From positions 1 to 56,706 of the forward strand of contig JAUIGD010000004.1 in the NCBI GenBank assembly GCA_030430255.1: a stretch of 56,706 nucleotides of DNA, given 5' to 3'. This stretch comes from Verrucomicrobiia bacterium. Lineage in GTDB: Bacteria > Verrucomicrobiota > Verrucomicrobiia > Verrucomicrobiales > DEV007. The notes under the pieces were generated by a model, which did not search any database, was not told where the DNA came from, and was given only the letters and a program-made list of their open reading frames with translations. The number at the start of each line of letters is the position of its first letter. Position 1 is the first letter of the stretch. Shown in pieces: positions 27,063 to 35,828 of the stretch. Position numbers and translations under genes: made by a program.

Positions 27063-29739
27063 ACCCCGCCCCTAAACACAGGGCCACCAGGGCGGTCCAG
27101 CCGGTCTGGTGGGCGGCGCCCAAGCCGCGGGCGGTGTCGCCTTCGAAATACTCGTGGAAGAGCAGGAGGTCGGCGCATTCGGGGCGCGACCAGAGGGGAT
27201 TGCCCTCGTCGGCGAAGGGGCGCCGGCCGCCGCCGGGCGGGGTTTTGAAAATCGAGGCGAGCCGGGCGCGCAGCCGCGCAGCCGCTCCGGCGAGCTCGAT
27301 GTGGTCGGTGTCCTCGCTGCGGGTGGGGAAGCGGATCTTGAATACGCCGTCGTAGAAGTCGGCGTAGCGCTCGAGGGCCTCGATGAGGAGCAGGTTGAGG
27401 GGGAACCAGACCGGGCCGCGCCAGTTGGAGTTGCCGCCGAACATGCCGGACTTGGACTCGCCGGGCGTGTAGCTCACCTTGTGCTCGCGCCCCTTGCTGT
27501 CGAGGTAGACGAAGGGGCGTTCGGCGTGGGCTTTGGACAGCGAGCGGATGCCGTGCGGGGCGAGGAACTCGTCCTCGTCGAACAGCGTCGTCAGCAGCCG
27601 GGTCAGGCGTTTGGGAGGGACGGCCGACAGCAACCAGGACGAGCCGGTGCCGTAATCGGAGCGGCGCACATGCTGGGCGAGCTCCTTCTTGTTCTCCAAG
27701 AACCAGCGGAAGCGCCTCGCGAAGCCGGGCAGGCGCTCGAGGGTCTCGTCGTCGATGATCTCGACCGCGGCGAGCGGGATCAGGCCGACGAGCGAGCGCA
27801 CTTTGACCGGCTCGACTTTGTCCTTCCGCCGCACCTGGTCGTAGTAGAATCCATCCAGCTCGTCCCACAGGCCGGTGCCGCCGTGGGTGTTGATGGCGTG
27901 GATGATCTGCGTGAAGTGCTCGAAGAACTTCGACGCCATGTCCTCGTAGGCGGTGCTGTTCGGGCCGCTGCGCAGGGCGAGCTCGAGGGCCGTCCGCAGC
28001 ATGGTGGCGCAGTAGAAGGCCATCCAGCCGGTGGCGTCGGCCTGCTCGAGCTGGCCGCCGCCGGGGGCGCCGGCGGAGCGGTCGAAGGCGGAGATGTTGT
28101 CGAGGCCGAGGAAACCGCCGGAGAAGATGCCGAGGCCGCGCTCGTCCTTGCGGTTCACCCACCAGGTGAAATTGAGGAGCAGCTTCTGGAACGCGCCGGC
28201 TAGGAAGCCGACGTCGCGCCGCCCGGATTTGTCGGCATCAATTTGATAGGCTCGCAGCGCCGCCCAGGCGTGGACCGGCGGGTTGACGTCGCCGAAGTGG
28301 TATTCGTAGGCGGGCAGCTGGCCGTTCGGGTGCATGTACCACTCGCGCAGGAACAGCGAGATCTGGCGCTTGGCGAAGCCCGGGTCGACGTGCGCCATCG
28401 GCAGCATCTGGAACGCGAGGTCCCAAGCGGCGAACCAGGGGTACTCCCACTTGTCCGGCATGGAGAGGATGTCGCGCGAGTAGACGTGCGGCCAGTCGGC
28501 GTTGCGCCCGCCGGGGCGCGCGGGCAGCGGCGGTTCCGCGCCGGGCTCACCGGCCAGCTGTTCCTCGACGACGTAGTAGTAGAACTGCTTGCTCCAGACC
28601 AGGCCGGCGTAGGCCTGCATGGCGATCTCGCGCTCTTCGGCGTCGAGCCCTGCGGGGAGCACGTGGTGGTCGTAGTAGGCCTCGGCCTCCGCCGCGCGCG
28701 CCGCGAAGATGCGGTCGAAGTCGCCGAAGCCGTCCTCGCCGTCGCCAGGCGCTTCGGTCTCGGCGTAGAGGCGCAGGCGCACGGTGCGCGATTCGCCGGG
28801 GTCGAGTTGGAAGCGGTAGCGGGCCGCCGCCTTGGTGCCGCGCGGCTCGCGTGCGGGCGCGGTTTTGTCCCCGTCGATGATGCTGCGGTGGAAGGCGTTC
28901 TTCGCCGGGCCGTCCATCTCGCGGCCGTAGAGCAGCGCGGTGTCGCTGTCGTTCTCGGTGAAGAGGAAGCCCAGCGGCGGCGGGTCCGCCGGGTCGGTGG
29001 CGAGCACGTAGGGGCCGAGCTGAGGGTGGACGAGCCAGAGTTTGCCGGGCGCGGTCGCGTCGAGGCCCAGCTCGGGTTTGGCGCCGCCTTCGGGTTCGCG
29101 GCCCCAGGACCAGGTGTTGCGGAACCAGATTTGCGGCAGCAGCTCGATGGGTGCGGTGCGGGGACCGTGGTTGGTGGCGGTGAGGCGGACCAGCACGCTC
29201 TCCGGCGACTCCTTGGCGTACTCGACCTCGATGTCGAAGTAGCGCCCGTCGTCGAAAGCGCCGGTGTGGAACAGTTCGAACTCGCGTTCGCCGGCGTCGC
29301 GCTGGGCGTTCTCGTGGACCAGGTCGACGTAGGGGAACTGCGCCTGCGGGTACTTGTAGAGCGCCTTGGCGTAGGAGCCGGTGGGCGTGGCGCGCAGGTA
29401 GAAATACGCTTCCTTCACGTCTTCGCCATGGTTTCCCTCGGGGTTGGTGAGGCCGAACAGGCGCTCTTTCAGAATGCCGTCGCGCATGTTCCAGAGCGCC
29501 GGGGCGAAGCAGAGCCGGCAGCGGTTGTCGCAGATGCCGAGCAGGCCGTCCTCGCCCCAGCGGTAGGCGCGGCTGCGCGCGTGGTCGTGCGAGAACGAGT
29601 CCCAGGCGGCGCCGTCGGCGGAATAGTCCTCGCGCACCGTGCCCCATTGGCGCTCGGGGAGATACGTCCCCCAGCGGCGCCAGTGGCGCGCGCGCGCGGC
29701 GTGTTCTTCGAGGCGCTTCAGCTCGGCGGTGTGCGGCAT
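27061..29739 (-). CDS. GH63-type glucosidase
   Basis: 892 residues from the ATG at 29739; the frame is open far beyond this into the divergent deacetylase gene, but that part is antisense noise. An N-terminal beta sandwich domain (about residues 1-400; WGTYLPERQWGTVREDYS near the start) is followed by an (alpha/alpha)6 barrel with PDKWEYPWFAAWDLAFQML, EYHFGDVNPPVHAWAA and SNWRGPVWFPLN, hallmarks of GH63 glucosidases and mannosylglycerate-hydrolase-like enzymes. The likely catalytic acids lie in the WDLAF and EDTDH-type stretches. No signal peptide, so it is probably cytoplasmic, hydrolysing short alpha-linked glucosides. Divergent from the deacetylase gene with 141 bases between. Confidence 0.85.
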   Translation of the reverse strand: MPHTAELKRLEEHAARARHWRRWGTYLPERQWGTVREDYSADGAAWDSFSHDHARSRAYRWGEDGLLGICDNRCRLCFAPALWNMRDGILKERLFGLTNPEGNHGEDVKEAYFYLRATPTGSYAKALYKYPQAQFPYVDLVHENAQRDAGEREFELFHTGAFDDGRYFDIEVEYAKESPESVLVRLTATNHGPRTAPIELLPQIWFRNTWSWGREPEGGAKPELGLDATAPGKLWLVHPQLGPYVLATDPADPPPLGFLFTENDSDTALLYGREMDGPAKNAFHRSIIDGDKTAPAREPRGTKAAARYRFQLDPGESRTVRLRLYAETEAPGDGEDGFGDFDRIFAARAAEAEAYYDHHVLPAGLDAEEREIAMQAYAGLVWSKQFYYYVVEEQLAGEPGAEPPLPARPGGRNADWPHVYSRDILSMPDKWEYPWFAAWDLAFQMLPMAHVDPGFAKRQISLFLREWYMHPNGQLPAYEYHFGDVNPPVHAWAALRAYQIDADKSGRRDVGFLAGAFQKLLLNFTWWVNRKDERGLGIFSGGFLGLDNISAFDRSAGAPGGGQLEQADATGWMAFYCATMLRTALELALRSGPNSTAYEDMASKFFEHFTQIIHAINTHGGTGLWDELDGFYYDQVRRKDKVEPVKVRSLVGLIPLAAVEIIDDETLERLPGFARRFRWFLENKKELAQHVRRSDYGTGSSWLLSAVPPKRLTRLLTTLFDEDEFLAPHGIRSLSKAHAERPFVYLDSKGREHKVSYTPGESKSGMFGGNSNWRGPVWFPLNLLLIEALERYADFYDGVFKIRFPTRSEDTDHIELAGAAARLRARLASIFKTPPGGGRRPFADEGNPLWSRPECADLLLFHEYFEGDTARGLGAAHQTGWTALVALCLGAG

Positions 29740-29880
29740 GGGGTCAGGTCGGGTCGGGAAGGTGGGTGACCATGCGCATTTCACATGCCGATGCGAGGGC
29801 GAATCTCGGGGTGCCCGGAGGGCACGTCCCGGTCGCCTCGCGGCTTGCCGCGCGGGCCGGGGGCGGGGTAGGGTCGCCCC

Positions 29881-30825
29881 ATGGCCAAGACCGCGCTGCT
29901 GCTCGACCCCGAATTTGAGAGACACGATACCGGGGCGGGGCATCCCGAGTCGCCGGAGCGCACCCGGGCGATCGGCACTGCGCTCGCTGCCGCAGGCATC
30001 GTGGAGCGGTGTGCGAAGGTGCCCGCCCGCGCCGCGACCGACGAGCAGATCCTGCGTGCCCACACGGAAAAGTACCTGGCACTTTTGAGGAAGGAGATCG
30101 GCGCCGGGCACCACCTGCTCAGCACCGGCGACACCGCGGTTTCGGACGCCAGCCTGGATGTCGCCCTGCGCGCTGCGGGTTCGGCCCTGGCGGCGGTCGA
30201 TGGCGTGTTCGCGGGCGATTTCGACAACGCCTTCTGCGCGCTGCGGCCGCCGGGCCACCACGCCACCGCCGACCGCGGCATGGGTTTCTGCGTCTTCAAC
30301 CACGTCGCGGTCGCCGCACGCCACGCCCAGGCCGTCCACGGCGCGGAGCGCGTCGCGATCATCGACTGGGACGTCCACCACGGCAACGGGACGCAAGACA
30401 TCTTCTACGACGACGGTTCGGTGTTCTACTTCAGCACGCACCAGCACCCTTGGTACCCCGGCACAGGTGCCTCCACGCAGACGGGCGAAGGCGAGGGGGC
30501 AGGCGCCACCCTCAATGTCCCGCTCCCGGCCGGGTCGGGCTTCGAACAGATCGGCGGCGCGTTCCGCGGCCCGTTCGCGAAGGCCATGGCCGAGTTCAAG
30601 CCCGACCTGGTGTTGGTCTCGGCCGGCTTCGACTCGCGCGCCGGCGACCCGCTCGGCGATTTCACCCTGACCGATCCGCAGTTCGTCGAACTGACCGGAT
30701 TGCTGCTCGATCTCGCGCAGACGCACGCCGGCGGGCGGCTCGTGTCGCTGCTCGAGGGCGGCTACCACATCGCCGGGCTCGCCGCCGCCGCCGGGGCGCA
30801 CGTCGGGGCCTTGATGCGGGCGTGA
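29881..30825 (+). CDS. Histone-deacetylase-family amidohydrolase (AcuC/HdaH type)
   Basis: 314 residues of class II HDAC-like fold. Seen: RPPGHHA (R122, H126, H127), DWDVHHGNGT (zinc ligands D164, H166), GFDSRAGDPLG (zinc ligand D251) and the catalytic tyrosine Y295 in LLEGGYHI. Bacterial relatives remove acetyl groups from polyamines or other small amides, or from acetyl-CoA synthetase (AcuC). The substrate is not evident. It is followed after 25 bases by an unknown gene on the same strand. The segment encoding EKYLALL (30067-30087) contains the 14-base motif that also lies upstream of the transposase. Confidence 0.92.
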   Translation: MAKTALLLDPEFERHDTGAGHPESPERTRAIGTALAAAGIVERCAKVPARAATDEQILRAHTEKYLALLRKEIGAGHHLLSTGDTAVSDASLDVALRAAGSALAAVDGVFAGDFDNAFCALRPPGHHATADRGMGFCVFNHVAVAARHAQAVHGAERVAIIDWDVHHGNGTQDIFYDDGSVFYFSTHQHPWYPGTGASTQTGEGEGAGATLNVPLPAGSGFEQIGGAFRGPFAKAMAEFKPDLVLVSAGFDSRAGDPLGDFTLTDPQFVELTGLLLDLAQTHAGGRLVSLLEGGYHIAGLAAAAGAHVGALMRA

Positions 30826-30850
30826 GCGGCGCAGGAAGCCCCCCGAACCG

Positions 30851-31456
30851 ATGCATGGCCCGAAGCGCACCCGCACCCTCGACGACTCGACGCACGCCTC
30901 TGACCCGGGGGGGCTGCGTCTGTCGGAGGAGAAGCTCCGGCGCCTGCGCCCCGACCTCTGTGGCTGGCGCGGGAAGTGGTCGAAGTTCGTCTCCTCGGTG
31001 GGCAACAAGCTCGACGAGCGCACCTACATCGAGGAACAGCTCGTGCACGGCGACAGCAGGGCCGCGGTGGTGATGACGGTCGCGCCGCTGCTCGTCGCCG
31101 CGTACACCGACGAGCTCGACTGCGTCGCCATGCTGCGCTTCCCCGATTGCGTCGCCCGCCATTTTTCGCCGCATCCGGGGGATCGCCTGCTCACCGTGAA
31201 TTGCTACGGCGGCGGAGGGGAGCACAGCCCGGACCTCATTGTCGGGGCGCGTCAGCTCGGCCGCTGGACGCGCTTCCACCCGCTGATCGCGGACTTCCTC
31301 ACCGACGACCGCGACCGTCTCGACGTCCGCAAGCGACAGATCGCGGAGGCCGAGTGGGAGCGCACCCTTCGGCTGGGGTCGGAGTATCTCCTGGCGCGCC
31401 CCGGGGTGGTTCGGGACGGCCGCCCGGTCTACGCGATGCTGTCGGCCTCGCCGTGA
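30851..31456 (+). CDS. Unknown protein, 201 residues
   Basis: A soluble 201-residue protein, no signal peptide or membrane segment. Mixed alpha/beta composition with LCGWRGKWSKFVSSVG, LLVAAYTDELDCVAMLRFP and ERTLRLGSEYLLARPGV as distinctive pieces. I do not recognise the family. It follows the HDAC gene closely on the same strand, so it may be in the same operon. Codon use looks like its neighbours, and the long normal-looking frame supports a real gene. Confidence 0.6.
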   Translation: MHGPKRTRTLDDSTHASDPGGLRLSEEKLRRLRPDLCGWRGKWSKFVSSVGNKLDERTYIEEQLVHGDSRAAVVMTVAPLLVAAYTDELDCVAMLRFPDCVARHFSPHPGDRLLTVNCYGGGGEHSPDLIVGARQLGRWTRFHPLIADFLTDDRDRLDVRKRQIAEAEWERTLRLGSEYLLARPGVVRDGRPVYAMLSASP

Positions 31457-31531
31457 GCGTCGCGAGGAGGCCGGATCGGTGAGGCTTTGCGATTGTCGAT
31501 CCGGGGGTGGTTGCGGTAGGCTGCGCACGTC

Positions 31532-32959
31532 ATGAGAGTTGCCCTGTTGCCGGTCGTCGGTTCGGTGTGTTGCTGTAGCGCGTCGGCGTGGGCGCAATCC
31601 TGGCACGGGGCGGTCAGCGACGTGGCCGCCCTGCAGGCTGCGGCCGCCGAAGGTGACGGGGCGGCGATCGCCGAACTGGCTTGGTATCAGTTCTACAGTC
31701 TGGGCGGGCTTCGCTATGATGACGGGGAGGTGCTGGATGCGTTCCGGCGGGCGGCGAGCAAAGGTGACCCGCTGGGGCGCGCGGGCTATGCGTACGCCTT
31801 GTTCCGCTCGACGCGCTGGACGAAGGAGCGGGAGCCCGGCTGGCCCTACATCAAGCAGGCGCTCGCCGCTTCACCAGAGCATCCGGTCGTGCAGGCGGTC
31901 GCCGGCGTGTACATGCGGGACTCGTCATTGAAGGCGTTCGACGCGGCGCGTGCACGGCAGCTTTGCCAGCAATCCTGGGAGGCGGGGGAGCCGCTGGGTG
32001 GGTTCGAGCTGATGAACTCGTTCTCGGGGCGTTGGGATGGCCTCGAGGCGGATGTCGCGAAGGCGGAAGAGTTGGCGGTCGCGCTGGTGGAGCGGTTCGA
32101 GTTCGCCGCCGCAGCGGAGTGGCTGCTGGCGGGGTTGCAGTCGGGGCGGAGGGGGCTGTCGCGCGACCTCGAGCTGAAGGCGCTCGAGGTGGTGCGGGCG
32201 GCGGCGCTGCGCGGCGACCCGGCTGCGCAGTTCAGGATGGCCTGGGTACACCGGAAGGATGGCGACATGGAGACGGCGATGCGCTTCTACGAGCTGGCGG
32301 CGCGCAACGGCCACTTCCAGGCGAACGGGAACTTGGCGGAAGACTTCGCGGTGCCGAACCGCGGGCCGCGCTACGGGCGGATCAAGGAGAAGGCCATGTG
32401 GATGATCGGCGTGCGCGGCTTCGACGGCGGGGCGAGCGACCGTTGGCCGATGCACTTCGGCGCGCTCTACTATCGAGATGGCTATTGGGACGGGGAACCC
32501 GATTTTTGGAAGGCGAACTTCGCGTTGAAACAGCTGGTCGAGGGCGGGCATTGCTCGGAGCGCCCCGAGCTGGCGCAGCTCTACCTGGACGACATCGAGG
32601 GCTTGCCCGCGAGTCTCCACCGCACCGAGATCGGCATGGCCTTGCTGCGGTCCCACGCGCATCACGACATCCGCACGCCCGAGCGTTTGGCGATGGCCTA
32701 TGCGGGCGAATACGCGGACGACGTCCCGGTCGATCTGGCCAGAGCTCACGCCGCCGCCGTTTTCGCGCGCGCCAAGGGGAGCAAGGTCTGGACCGACAAC
32801 AAGCTCGCCGAGCTCGAGGGGCGCATGGGCGCGGAGCAACGGGCGGAGGCGAAGCGGCTGGCTGCGGACGAGTTCCCTCAGGCTCTGCGCCACCGCCGCG
32901 GGGCGCTCGATTTGCTGGTCGCTGAAGGCTACCTCTCCGAGGACGACGCCGAGGACTGA
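31532..32959 (+). CDS. Exported Sel1-like repeat protein
   Basis: 475 residues with a signal peptide (about 1-21, ending SAWAQ). The rest consists of Sel1/TPR-type repeats of about 36 residues (AAAEGDGAAIAELAWYQF, then AASKGDPLGRAGYAYALF, then ALRGDPAAQFRMAWVH, then AARNGHFQANGNLA). Such proteins act as exported adaptors. The 3' end overlaps the 3' end of the convergent PDZ gene by 31 bases. Confidence 0.8.
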   Translation: MRVALLPVVGSVCCCSASAWAQSWHGAVSDVAALQAAAAEGDGAAIAELAWYQFYSLGGLRYDDGEVLDAFRRAASKGDPLGRAGYAYALFRSTRWTKEREPGWPYIKQALAASPEHPVVQAVAGVYMRDSSLKAFDAARARQLCQQSWEAGEPLGGFELMNSFSGRWDGLEADVAKAEELAVALVERFEFAAAAEWLLAGLQSGRRGLSRDLELKALEVVRAAALRGDPAAQFRMAWVHRKDGDMETAMRFYELAARNGHFQANGNLAEDFAVPNRGPRYGRIKEKAMWMIGVRGFDGGASDRWPMHFGALYYRDGYWDGEPDFWKANFALKQLVEGGHCSERPELAQLYLDDIEGLPASLHRTEIGMALLRSHAHHDIRTPERLAMAYAGEYADDVPVDLARAHAAAVFARAKGSKVWTDNKLAELEGRMGAEQRAEAKRLAADEFPQALRHRRGALDLLVAEGYLSEDDAED

Positions 32960-33657
32960 GCGAAGGAGAGTTCGAGCGCCAGCCAAGAGGCGAAGGCCTC
33001 TTCGGAGAACGGCTTCCCGGAACCCTCCGAGGCCGGCCCGAGGGTGAGGATGACGGTGCGTGTTCCGCCCGGTCCGTCCCTCGTGACCCGGTCGTCCACG
33101 TCTGGGTATTTCGGCTGCCAGCGGCGGACCCCGAGGTAGAGCACTTCGCCCGGCCGGGCGGCGGCGACGCGGCGCTTCAGCCAGGCCACCCCACCGGTGG
33201 GCGGGCGCCGTTCGCCGTTGACCGTGAGGATCTCGTCGCCCCGCGCGAGCCCCGCCTCGGCGGCGGGCGATCCTCCCTCGACGCCCGCGACGATCGGCAT
33301 GAACTGCGCCCGCTGCTTCTGGTCGCGCGTGATCATCGGCTCGAGGCTCCAACCGCAGGCGGGTGCGCCTTCGCCCAGCGCCAAGCGCCGATACACCTTG
33401 CGCATGATCGCCGAGGCGGCGGCCCGGTGGCCTGCATCGGCTTGGAACGCCTCCGAATACAGTGCGAGCGCGACTTCGTCGAAGTGCGTCCCGGCCCGCT
33501 CGGCGAGCGTGGCCGCTGCCTCCTGACGGACGCGGAAGCGGTCGTCGTCGAGCGCCGCGAGGAGGTCGGCGAGCTCGGTCTTCGCCCCACCGTGGGCGCC
33601 GGCCAGAAAGGAGAGAAGACCAAGGGGGACATTGCGGAGCAGACCTCTGGCGAACAT
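32929..33657 (-). CDS. PDZ-domain protein with a HEAT-like N-terminus
   Basis: 242 residues. A hydrophobic N-terminus (residues 1-20) may be a signal or anchor. Residues ~25-95 form a helical segment like a single HEAT repeat pair (LLAALDDDRFRVRQEAAATL). A PDZ domain follows at about 115-200 (AGVEGGSPAAEAGLARGDEI, then TVNGERRPP). No protease domain is attached, so it is probably an adaptor or regulatory protein. It shares 31 bases with the end of the Sel1 gene and is divergent from the acetyltransferase gene. Confidence 0.7.
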   Translation of the reverse strand: MFARGLLRNVPLGLLSFLAGAHGGAKTELADLLAALDDDRFRVRQEAAATLAERAGTHFDEVALALYSEAFQADAGHRAAASAIMRKVYRRLALGEGAPACGWSLEPMITRDQKQRAQFMPIVAGVEGGSPAAEAGLARGDEILTVNGERRPPTGGVAWLKRRVAAARPGEVLYLGVRRWQPKYPDVDDRVTRDGPGGTRTVILTLGPASEGSGKPFSEEAFASWLALELSFAQSSASSSER

Positions 33658-33730
33658 GGGCGAATCTTCGGGAGGCGCGCGCCGGGTTGCAAGTCTGTCG
33701 GCCGTGTTGTGCCCATCCCGACCGCCCGTT

Positions 33731-33743
33731 GTGAATAATTCAC
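33731..33743. promoter_or_regulatory. Palindrome in the divergent PDZ / serine acetyltransferase promoter region
   Basis: GTGAAT-A-ATTCAC, a perfect 6+6 palindrome in an AT-rich stretch (about 33725-33800) between two divergent genes. A plausible operator or an AT-rich promoter; the binding protein is unknown. Confidence 0.4.
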
Positions 33744-33824
33744 GATTTGCTGAATGTTTGTATCTCTTACAGATTTTCGTTGTCGGGCGGCTCGGCTTTG
33801 GTTTCTATTGGCGCCGCGCTCGGA

Positions 33825-34778
33825 ATGGATTGTGAAGTTCGCGAAATCGTCGATGCCCTGCTCGCCTCCTATTTGGAGGTCGGCGGTATCAACCATATCG
33901 ACTGCTCGAACCTGCCCTCGAAGCGGGCGGTCGCGGCGGTGTGCGAGGATCTGCTCCGGCTGGCATTTCCGGGCTTTCTCGACGACGAGGCGGTCGCCTC
34001 GGAAGAGTTGGAGCTGAAGACCACCGCTTGCCTGTCCGGCGTCATCGCCCGGCTGAAGAAGGAGGTGGCGCGCAGCCTGCCGCTGATGGGCACGGGTGCC
34101 GCGGACGGCGGCGAGGTCGACCCCGGCGCCGAGGCGCAGCGATTGGTCTGCCACTTCCTCCGCCAGCTGCCCGAAGTGCGGCGCCTGCTGCGCACCGACG
34201 TCGAAGCGGCCTACGACGGTGACCCGGCGGCGAAGAGTTTCGAGGAGATCATCCTCGCCTACCCCTGTCTCGAGGCGATCGCCATCCAGCGCATGGCGCA
34301 TCTGCTGTACCTCGACGGCGTGCCGCTGATCCCGCGCATGATGACCGAGTGGGCCCACGCGCAGACGGGGATCGACATCCACCCCGGGGCGCGGATTGGC
34401 TCCCACTTTTTCATCGACCACGGCACCGGCGTGGTGGTGGGCGAGACCTGCGTCATCGGCCACCATGTGAAGCTCTACCACGGCGTGACGCTCGGCGCCC
34501 GCAGCTTCCCGAAAGACGGCGAGGGCAATCCGGTCAAGGGCCTCAAGCGCCACCCGAACGTCGAGGACCACGTCACCATCTACCCTGGGGCGACCGTGCT
34601 CGGCGGCGAGACGGTGATCGGTGCGCGCAGCACGATCGGCGCCAACGCCTTCCTCATGGGCTCGGTGGCGCCGGACTCGCTGGTCGCGCTCGCCGAACTC
34701 GAACACGAGATCAAAAACAAAGCGGCGCACCGGCGCGGCGTGGCGCCCGGGGGGACAGCGGGCGATCGATCGAGATAG
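33825..34778 (+). CDS. epsC: Serine O-acetyltransferase, EpsC type
   Basis: About 317 residues. The N-terminal helical part carries TDVEAAYDGDPAAKSFEEII, then the left-handed beta-helix: GIDIHPGARIGSHFFIDHGT, VVGETCVIGHHVKLYHGVTL and TIYPGATVLGGETVIGARST. The motif DHGTGVVVGE matches the EpsC/CysE family, which makes O-acetylserine from serine and acetyl-CoA for cysteine synthesis. The ATG at 33825 is preferred over upstream starts because the extra residues come from the promoter-like AT-rich region. No cysteine synthase gene is nearby. Confidence 0.88.
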   Translation: MDCEVREIVDALLASYLEVGGINHIDCSNLPSKRAVAAVCEDLLRLAFPGFLDDEAVASEELELKTTACLSGVIARLKKEVARSLPLMGTGAADGGEVDPGAEAQRLVCHFLRQLPEVRRLLRTDVEAAYDGDPAAKSFEEIILAYPCLEAIAIQRMAHLLYLDGVPLIPRMMTEWAHAQTGIDIHPGARIGSHFFIDHGTGVVVGETCVIGHHVKLYHGVTLGARSFPKDGEGNPVKGLKRHPNVEDHVTIYPGATVLGGETVIGARSTIGANAFLMGSVAPDSLVALAELEHEIKNKAAHRRGVAPGGTAGDRSR

Positions 34779-34799
34779 GAGGAGCACGCGAACCCGACC

Positions 34800-35531
34800 A
34801 TGCCCGACTTCCGCCAACTGAGCTTCGAACTTCCCGGCTTCATCGACAAGACCGATGAGGCGCTGGGTGGCCAACCGCCAGGGGTGGCCGACGGCGAAGG
34901 CCCGCCCCTCGCCACGACGCGCGCGGGACGGGGCTTGGCGTCGCCGCCCCGCGCGGCCGCGGGGCCGATGATCGCCGGCGGGCGGGGTTTGGTGTTCGAT
35001 CCCGTCCTCAGCGGGAGCGGCGCAGCGCTGGTGCGCGACCTCGGATTGCCGGCCTTGGCCGCGCGCCTCAAGGTGTGTTGGAACACGCGTCTGATCACGA
35101 CCGCCGGGCTCGCCCACCACGGCACCGCGCGCATCGACCTCAATCCGCGCCTCGAGGAGTTCCAGCCGGAGGAGCCGCGGCGGACGATGCTGCACGAACT
35201 CGCCCACCTCGTCGCCCACAGCCGCGCCCGCGGGCGCCGGATTCAGCCGCATGGGCCAGAGTGGCGTCGTGCATGCGCCGAGCTCGGGATCCCCGGGGAG
35301 TCGCGCTGCCACAACCTGCCGCTCGCGCGCCGCTCCGTCCGCCGCCGCTTCGCCTACCGCTGCCGCCACTGCGGCACGGTGGTGCCCCGCGTGCGCAAAC
35401 TCAGCCGCGAGTCCGCCTGCTACCCCTGCTGCCGCAGCGAGAACGGCGGGCGCTACAGCCGCCGGTTCCTGCTCGAACCCATCGCCCTCGAGGAGGCGCG
35501 CCTGCTGGCTCCGGAACACCGCTGGGCTTAG
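34800..35531 (+). CDS. SprT-like zinc metalloprotein
   Basis: 243 residues. The zinc site is MLHELAHLVAHSR with GRRIQPHGPEWRRAC further on, i.e. HExxH plus a third histidine, the SprT/SPRTN arrangement. It is followed by a zinc ribbon (CRHCG ... CYPCC). The first ~65 residues are a low-complexity linker. SprT-like proteins are putative DNA-protein crosslink or stress proteases in bacteria; the exact role is unproved. AGGAGG lies about 15 bases before the ATG at 34800, overlapping the epsC stop. Its stop codon TAG (35529-35531) is at the same time the first three bases of a type A repeat. Confidence 0.8.
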   Translation: MPDFRQLSFELPGFIDKTDEALGGQPPGVADGEGPPLATTRAGRGLASPPRAAAGPMIAGGRGLVFDPVLSGSGAALVRDLGLPALAARLKVCWNTRLITTAGLAHHGTARIDLNPRLEEFQPEEPRRTMLHELAHLVAHSRARGRRIQPHGPEWRRACAELGIPGESRCHNLPLARRSVRRRFAYRCRHCGTVVPRVRKLSRESACYPCCRSENGGRYSRRFLLEPIALEEARLLAPEHRWA

Positions 35532-35710
35532 CCCGAATCGATCACCAAGCTCCGGGCTGCGGCTTGCCCTCGTGGATGCTGAGGGTGTTGCCGTTGGGAA
35601 CGGCTCGGGCAGGGTGTCCACCCAGCCGCTTCGCCGATCCCTGCCGCCGCCTACTCAGCGTCAACGAATGGCAGCGCCTCGCCTGCGGGTGTGGTGATCG
35701 ATCCGGCTTA
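35529..35710 (+). repeat. Type A intergenic element, complete copy
   Basis: 182 bases from TAGCCCGAATCGATCACCA to its inverted partner TGGTGATCGATCCGGCTTA. It starts in the stop codon of the SprT-like gene. The final TA is also the first TA of the next copy, so the two copies are spaced by exactly 180 bases. Confidence 0.85.
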
Positions 35711-35828
35711 GCCCGAATCGATCACCAAGCTCCGGGCTGCGGCTTGCCCTCGTGGATGCTGAGGGTGTTGCCGTTGGGAACGGCTCGGGCAGGGTGTCCA
35801 CCCAGCCGCTTCGCCAATCCCTGCCGCC
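35709..35828 (+). repeat. Type A intergenic element, truncated second copy
   Basis: It matches the copy at 35529 base for base except one difference (CCAATCC against CCGATCC near 35816), until CTGCCGCC. There it stops abruptly and the next coding sequence begins. The right half and right end are missing. Confidence 0.85.

Noticed and set aside
29740-31023. N-terminal extension of the glucosidase across the deacetylase gene
   Set aside because: The extension is antisense to the deacetylase and its catalytic motifs; the glucosidase domain begins at the ATG at 29739.
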